Positions 14,270 through 18,046 of a DNA stretch of 18,046 bases are shown piece after piece. The translations under genes were made by a program, and so were the position numbers. Numbering within the stretch: position 1 is the stretch's first letter; each line of letters opens with the position of its first letter. The notes under the pieces were generated by a model. The model did not search any database and had not been told where the DNA came from. It was given only the letters and a program-made list of their open reading frames with translations. This DNA is from Treponema sp. (lineage in GTDB: Bacteria; Spirochaetota; Spirochaetia; Treponematales; Treponemataceae): assembly GCA_016293645.1 (NCBI GenBank), contig JAEDDW010000033.1, positions 1-18,046 on the forward strand, written 5' to 3'.

Positions 14270-16591
14270 TTATCTGACTTTGTTGATTAACTCAACTCTA
14301 CTGTGTACGTCAGCTTTTTTGAATATTTTTTTGTTATGGGTTGCGACAGTCTGTGGTGAGATGTTCAGCTGTGATGCTATTTCCTTGTCGCTTTTTCCTT
14401 CTATAATCAGAGTTGCGATTTCTTTTTCACGTGTTGAAAAATCATACTTCTCAAACACATCCTTGATCTCTTCGTTTCCTGAATCATTGTTTTTGTGATT
14501 CAAGTCATTGGACAGTGATGGACTTGCATCCTCAGTGTTGTTCAACTGTGTTTTGTGGGACAGCTGATTCTCTTTTGTTTTTGATTTTAAGAGTCTTGAA
14601 GAATTTTCAGAAATCTCAAAGGTAGTTTTATCAATTACAACATTGATTCGATCTGTTCCTGTTGCTTTTTCAAATCTGCATGTAAATGTAAATCTGCAGT
14701 CTTCATCCAAAGGAGTGATTTCAAAAACTCCATCGTATGTTTTTGAGGTTTCAAGTATGAAATTAAAATAGGTTTCATCGTTGAGACATTGAAGAAGTCC
14801 CTGTTCTGTTGATGGAAGTCCGGATTTAAGTCTGCAGGTTATTGTCAAAGTGAAAGAACCTTCTTTCTCTTCTGTGTATACGGAAAATCTTGCTCCTGGA
14901 TTTGAAATATGAAATACGGCAAAGGGAATCGAAGTGAATATGAATTCAAGAATGCGGATGTCTGCCAGAATTATTGTGTCGCTTGCAATTGCCGTTGTGA
15001 GGGATGGTGTGCATTGATTGTCTTTTGCAAAAGTTTTTATTGTCTGCATGCAGCTGTTTGTGAAACTTAGAAGCTGTACAGGCTCTTTCTTTCCCGGTTC
15101 ATCTTTTGTGAGTATCCTTATCGCTGTAAGCAGATCATTCATCTTTGAAGATTCTTTTTTTATAAGCTCAATGTATTCTGCATTTGTCGCTGAGAAGTTG
15201 AGTCTTGAAAGTATTCCGGCGGAATTCAGGATGGAAACGGATAGGCGTCTCAAAGGTGTAGTTACAGTATCAACAAGTCTTTTTATTTTCTGGTGTTCAA
15301 TGAATTGTTCTTCAAGTTCCTGATATTCCCTTTGTACAAACTGATATCTTACATTGAATCTTTTTCCAAGTGTGTACAGAGCCGGAACTGTAAGCAGCAA
15401 GAATCCGAGAGTGGATGAAATTATTTCATTGATTGTGATGTTTTCCGGAAGTGCCATGGAAGTGAAATTGTTCAGCAGAAGAATGATCCTTAGAATTATC
15501 GATGCGATGAATACAGCAATCCATGGAATGAAAATAACTTTCTTTTCAATGTCGCTGGATCTTATGTTTCTGAATATTCCGCATAACAGGAGAATTTTCT
15601 GGATTATTGAGATCACTATATAGGCAATGAACATCTTCATTGGTGATGAAATTGTCGTGATGATTATTATCTCGATCAGTACAGTCTCAAAAATAATTGG
15701 TGTTGTTTTTGTTATGATAGGCCTGGTGTTCTTTATTGAAAAGAAAAATCCAGCGCTTATGGCAAGAAACAGGACTTGAAGTCCGTCTACGATGTATTCT
15801 ATTTTATTTGAATTCGGAATGTAATTGATGAAATTCCAGATGAGTACCGGACCGGTTCCTCTTGCCTGCATTGCTTTTATGATATAACAAAGAGCTGAAA
15901 ATGCAAGAAACAGATAGGCATGATCTTTGAGAAGAAGTCCTGTAAGGAGCAGTCCAAAGAAGATACAGATGGCGATTCCTCCTGTGAAACAGAGTCTTGA
16001 GATGATTCGACTTGTGGACTGATAGAATTTTATGTTTGAAATGATTTTGATTTTGACGGGAGAACCTGTGTTTGATGTCAGTCTAAGTCTTATGTGTGTT
16101 ACATCTTTGTTTTCATCGAAAAGGTTTTTCATCAATGGTATCATCTGTGTTATGGCAACCATGGACATCTCTGTTTTGTTTATGTTTCGTCCGGTTCTTC
16201 CGATCAGGTTCCATTTTCCATCGTAGAAGGCAAATGCTTCTGCAAAATCAATATGCTCGTTTCCAAGATTGATAAGATGTCTTTGGCCGTCAAAATTAAG
16301 GGGTTTGTTTATTTCAAGGTCAAACCATAGAATTCCCTCAAAATATTTTGGTTTGTATGGATTATCAATAGGGATGAAGCTTTCGTCTGGAATATCGTTG
16401 CATTTCATGGAACCGGTCGGATCCTTGAATATTTTAAGTCTTACGCTGAGTTCCGTACTTTTTAGGAGGGGTACACTTTCTTCTGTGAGGTGAGGTCTGT
16501 ACGGCGAATTTGACAGGTTTTGTGGGAAAATATAAAAAACGGTGAAAAACAGGGTAAAAATTAGGGATAGTGATTTTTTAGAATATACCAT
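14270..16591 (-). CDS. Membrane-bound regulator: 7TMR-DISM sensor, degenerate histidine-kinase core, LuxR/NarL-type HTH
   Basis: 773 residues. A signal peptide (about 1-24) is followed by an extracytoplasmic domain (about 30-190) of 7TMR-DISM type with ILWFDLEI. Seven hydrophobic segments run at about 200-222, 226-242, 268-286, 298-316, 320-340, 352-374 and 388-408. A short coiled coil (about 415-438) leads into a HisKA-like helix whose phospho-acceptor region reads LVDTVTTPLRRL, with Asp where SHELRTPL has His. Residues about 540-640 resemble an ATPase domain but lack recognisable N and G boxes. After a polar linker (about 660-710), the C-terminus (718-773) is a complete LuxR/NarL HTH: STREKEIATLIIEGKSDKEIA, then NISPQTVATHNKKIFKK. 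I infer a one-component, membrane-tethered transcription factor that senses an external ligand, possibly without phosphotransfer. ATG 16591 has no Shine-Dalgarno and lies about 8 nt past a -10 box. Confidence 0.88.
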   Translation of the reverse strand: MVYSKKSLSLIFTLFFTVFYIFPQNLSNSPYRPHLTEESVPLLKSTELSVRLKIFKDPTGSMKCNDIPDESFIPIDNPYKPKYFEGILWFDLEINKPLNFDGQRHLINLGNEHIDFAEAFAFYDGKWNLIGRTGRNINKTEMSMVAITQMIPLMKNLFDENKDVTHIRLRLTSNTGSPVKIKIISNIKFYQSTSRIISRLCFTGGIAICIFFGLLLTGLLLKDHAYLFLAFSALCYIIKAMQARGTGPVLIWNFINYIPNSNKIEYIVDGLQVLFLAISAGFFFSIKNTRPIITKTTPIIFETVLIEIIIITTISSPMKMFIAYIVISIIQKILLLCGIFRNIRSSDIEKKVIFIPWIAVFIASIILRIILLLNNFTSMALPENITINEIISSTLGFLLLTVPALYTLGKRFNVRYQFVQREYQELEEQFIEHQKIKRLVDTVTTPLRRLSVSILNSAGILSRLNFSATNAEYIELIKKESSKMNDLLTAIRILTKDEPGKKEPVQLLSFTNSCMQTIKTFAKDNQCTPSLTTAIASDTIILADIRILEFIFTSIPFAVFHISNPGARFSVYTEEKEGSFTLTITCRLKSGLPSTEQGLLQCLNDETYFNFILETSKTYDGVFEITPLDEDCRFTFTCRFEKATGTDRINVVIDKTTFEISENSSRLLKSKTKENQLSHKTQLNNTEDASPSLSNDLNHKNNDSGNEEIKDVFEKYDFSTREKEIATLIIEGKSDKEIASQLNISPQTVATHNKKIFKKADVHSRVELINKVR

Positions 16592-16598
16592 AACTGTA

Positions 16599-16626
16599 AG
16601 TATAACTAAAGTTATTGAAAATTCAA
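16599..16626 (-). promoter_or_regulatory. Promoter of the LuxR-type regulator, predicted near-leaderless
   Basis: On the - strand TTGAAT (16626-16621) and TATACT (16604-16599) are separated by 16 bp. A start 7-8 nt downstream would fall on or next to ATG 16591. Confidence 0.5.
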
Positions 16627-16634
16627 GGAGATTT

Positions 16635-16672
16635 TACCCTGATTATGGTAGCAAAATACCTTATTTATGGTA
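16635..16672. promoter_or_regulatory. Tandem operator-like dyads TACC-N8-GGTA
   Basis: TACCCTGATTATGGTA (16635-16650) and TACCTTATTTATGGTA (16657-16672) match at 13 of 16 positions and start exactly 22 bp apart, so they lie on the same helix face. Each can be read as two inverted heptamers with a 2-bp gap, the arrangement known for NarL-family sites. Their centres lie near -51 and -73 from the predicted start of the LuxR-type gene. Binding by that protein is inferred. A further TACC half-site lies at 16694-16697. Confidence 0.5.
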
Positions 16673-16683
16673 TGCTATTCAAG

Positions 16684-16712
16684 TTGCATCCCATACCCTG
16701 TGTAATTAATAT
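16684..16712 (+). promoter_or_regulatory. Weak candidate promoter for the 16719-16867 transcript
   Basis: TTGCAT (16684-16689), 17 bp, TAATAT (16707-16712). Spacing is ideal but only part of each hexamer matches the consensus. It is proposed mainly because a strong + strand terminator with no gene before it lies downstream. Confidence 0.35.
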
Positions 16713-16718
16713 CTCTGC

Positions 16719-16867
16719 CATAAGGTTGAAAGAGATTAAATAAATCTGCAGCCGTAGTGTCAGGTGCTATGGCTGTGAATGTAAAAATGTTGCAAAGTAA
16801 AAAACATTGAAAAAAGTAGTTTCTGTGACCTCCAAAAGGAACCGACATTGTTCGGTTCTTTTTTTTT
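16719..16867 (+). ncRNA. Candidate small RNA or dapA leader of about 150 nt
   Basis: No substantial ORF is present, yet the segment ends in a strong intrinsic terminator. A stem of at least 9 bp, CAGCCGTAG (16749-16757) with CTATGGCTG (16767-16775), is followed by a weaker AATGTT...AACATT hairpin. An unpaired ACCTCC (16828-16833), complementary to Shine-Dalgarno sequences, lies just before the terminator. A 13-codon ORF (16769-16810, MAVNVKMLQSKKH) is possible. It matches no riboswitch class I can recognise. It could be a trans-acting sRNA or an attenuated leader of dapA. Confidence 0.35.
16834..16867 (+). terminator. Strong intrinsic terminator upstream of dapA
   Basis: GAACCGA (16839-16845) pairs with TCGGTTC (16852-16858) around CATTGT, extendable by A-T and one G-T pair through 16834. 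Nine T follow (16859-16867). No protein gene on this strand precedes it, since the regulator gene runs the other way. Confidence 0.8.
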
Positions 16868-16932
16868 CTGCTGAAATTGATCAGTAGATCAGGGCTGTAT
16901 TTCGTGATGGGTAGTTTTAAATGTGTTCTTTA

Positions 16933-16961
16933 TTGATTTTTTCTATATAAAGTGCAATAAT
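16933..16961 (+). promoter_or_regulatory. Sigma70-like promoter of dapA
   Basis: TTGATT (16933-16938), 17 bp, AATAAT (16956-16961). The predicted start near 16968 leaves a leader of about 29 nt that includes AGGAG at 16985-16989. The promoter lies downstream of the 16834-16867 terminator, so dapA need not depend on read-through. Confidence 0.55.
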
Positions 16962-16996
16962 TCGCCATAATTTCAATAATAATTAGGAGTTCAATT

Positions 16997-17902
16997 ATGG
17001 CAGCAATTCACGGTGCTTACACAGCAATGATTACGCCGATGAACGCTGACGGATCTGTTGATTACGACGGATTTGCCAAGAACGTTCAGTTTCAGTTGGA
17101 TCAGGGAATTGACGGACTTTTGCCTTTAGGAACTACAGGTGAAACTCCAACCCTCACAGAAGATGAAGAAGACAAGATCATCGACATCGCAATAAAACAG
17201 GTTAAAGAATTCAACGCAAAGACTGGCAAAGACGTTAAGGTAATGATTGGAGCAGGAAGCAACTGTACCCTTGATGCAGTACGATATGTTGAACGCGCAA
17301 AGGCAAAGGGTGCTGATTTTGCACTTGTTGTCACTCCATATTATAATAAGCCAAGTGATGAAGGCATCTTCCGCCATTATGAAGCAGTTTCAAAGGTTGG
17401 AATGCCAATCGTTGTGTATAATATTGCAGGACGCACAGGAAAGAACATTCCTACAGCAACCCTTGAACGCATTGCAAAACTCCCGAATGTTGTAGGCGTA
17501 AAGGAAGCTTCAGGAAACATCAACCAGATGATGGAAGTTATCGAAAAGATTAAACTTGCAAATTCTGAGTTCAGCGTAATGAGCGGTGATGACGGACTTA
17601 CACTTCCATTGATGGCAGCAGGCGGAGACGGAATTATTTCCGTTGTTACAAACCTTGCTCCGGCTCTGGTTACACAGATGGCTCACTATTGTCTCGACGG
17701 AAATTTTGCAGAAGCACGCAAGATCCACTACAGACTTCAGCCATTCTTTAAGGCAGCTTTCGTAGACGGAAATCCAACAAGCATCAAGTATGCAATGAAC
17801 TACAAGAAGATGCCTGCAGGTAGCGTTAGACTTCCACTGGTTGAAGTTACAGACAGTGCAAAGAAGGTTATTGAAGACGCTCTCGCAAAGTGCGGTCTCT
17901 AA
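16997..17902 (+). CDS. dapA: 4-hydroxy-tetrahydrodipicolinate synthase
   Basis: 301 residues, the usual family length. Condenses pyruvate with L-aspartate-4-semialdehyde, the first committed step to diaminopimelate and lysine, in the cytoplasm. Visible features: GTTGE (45-49), VVTPYYNKPS (111-120), the active-site Tyr141 in VVYNIAGRTG (the usual YNxPGRTG has Ala for Pro) and the Schiff-base Lys169 in VGVKEASGN. ATG 16997 has AGGAG 7 nt upstream. Codon use is biased to AAG and AAC like glyS, suggesting strong expression. The asd-like gene that would supply its substrate starts 101 bp downstream on the same strand, with no + strand terminator between. Confidence 0.96.
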   Translation: MAAIHGAYTAMITPMNADGSVDYDGFAKNVQFQLDQGIDGLLPLGTTGETPTLTEDEEDKIIDIAIKQVKEFNAKTGKDVKVMIGAGSNCTLDAVRYVERAKAKGADFALVVTPYYNKPSDEGIFRHYEAVSKVGMPIVVYNIAGRTGKNIPTATLERIAKLPNVVGVKEASGNINQMMEVIEKIKLANSEFSVMSGDDGLTLPLMAAGGDGIISVVTNLAPALVTQMAHYCLDGNFAEARKIHYRLQPFFKAAFVDGNPTSIKYAMNYKKMPAGSVRLPLVEVTDSAKKVIEDALAKCGL

Positions 17903-18003
17903 GTTAATTAGGAATTGGGAATTGGGAATTCCTTTTCCTGCTTCCTGAATTGTTTTGTAAAAAAATCCGAATTAAGTTCGGAATGACAAATAAGGAAAAT
18001 ATT
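17903..18003. repeat. Short tandem repeat and extragenic hairpin between dapA and asd
   Basis: GGAATTG is repeated in tandem at 17911-17917 and 17918-17924, followed by GGAATTCC (17925-17932). A hairpin TCCGAA-TTAAG-TTCGGA lies at 17966-17982. The T-run (seven T, 17965-17959) follows it only on the - strand, so it does not look like a terminator for dapA. The composition resembles dispersed extragenic repeats. Confidence 0.5.
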
Positions 18004-18046
18004 ATGGCAGATAAAATTGCAGTAGGTGTTTTGGGCGCAACTGGTA
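18004..18046 (+). CDS. asd: Aspartate-semialdehyde dehydrogenase, N-terminus only (truncated by window edge)
   Basis: Only 14 complete codons are visible: MADKIAVGVLGATG, a Rossmann nucleotide-binding start (GxxGATG) typical of aspartate-semialdehyde dehydrogenase. AAGGA lies about 8 nt upstream of ATG 18004. The product would make aspartate semialdehyde, the substrate of the adjacent dapA product, which supports the call. ArgC-type N-acetyl-glutamyl-phosphate reductases start similarly and cannot be fully excluded from so few residues. Confidence 0.7.
   Translation, partial: MADKIAVGVLGATG

Noticed and set aside
16836..16858. T-box-like GGAACCG at the 5' arm of the terminator before dapA
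   Set aside because: The T-box needs UGGN in the antiterminator bulge. Here the preceding base is A (AGGA), the flanking AGGGUGG is absent, and no stem I specifier structure is visible. The match is explained by the hairpin arm itself.
16592..16996. Lysine riboswitch upstream of dapA
   Set aside because: The position is right, but I could not find the conserved L-box core sequences. The RNA before the terminator is also shorter than the usual aptamer plus expression platform.
1..18046. CRISPR array, tRNA or rRNA genes, transposases, phage genes
   Set aside because: Looked for on both strands; no spaced direct-repeat array, tRNA-like TTCRANNY/CCA structure, or mobile-element protein was seen.

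Overview
The window looks like chromosomal core sequence from a low-to-moderate GC spirochete, most likely a Treponema. The evidence is a DUF115/Maf-type motility glycosyltransferase, a 7TMR-DISM sensor, an FtsI-type penicillin-binding protein with one C-terminal PASTA domain, and short AT-rich dispersed repeats between genes. The genus is inferred from gene content, not from a marker gene. There is no rRNA, tRNA, CRISPR array, transposase or phage gene.

Layout. (1) 1-2217, + strand: the 3' part of glycyl-tRNA synthetase, a repeat-rich spacer, and a short aldo/keto reductase-like gene with altered catalytic residues. (2) 2246-3718, - strand: a degenerate HD-GYP protein with its own promoter. 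(3) 3980-8173, - strand: a tightly overlapping operon of signal peptidase I, FtsI/PBP and the Maf-like protein, ending in a good terminator. (4) 8244-11698, + strand: a LysM/M23 endopeptidase and an exported beta-propeller/NodB-like protein whose deacetylase metal ligands are missing. (5) 11687-14190, - strand: chorismate synthase followed after 2 bp by a D,D-carboxypeptidase. (6) 14270-16591, - strand: a 773-residue membrane protein joining a 7TMR-DISM sensor, a degenerate histidine-kinase core and a C-terminal LuxR/NarL helix-turn-helix. (7) 16592-16996: a 405-bp regulatory region. (8) 16997 to the end, + strand: dapA and the first codons of an asd-like gene.

Regions 3 to 5 centre on the cell envelope: protein export, septal peptidoglycan synthesis, peptidoglycan trimming and hydrolysis. 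dapA/asd feed lysine or diaminopimelate. The most unusual part is regions 6 and 7. The membrane-tethered regulator is preceded by two TACC-N8-GGTA dyads exactly 22 bp apart, in the 7-2-7 geometry known for NarL-type sites. They sit upstream of a promoter that would give an almost leaderless mRNA. On the opposite strand lies a candidate small RNA of about 150 nt with a strong intrinsic terminator. Together these could form a self-controlled, membrane-signalled regulatory module. This is inferred from sequence and untested.
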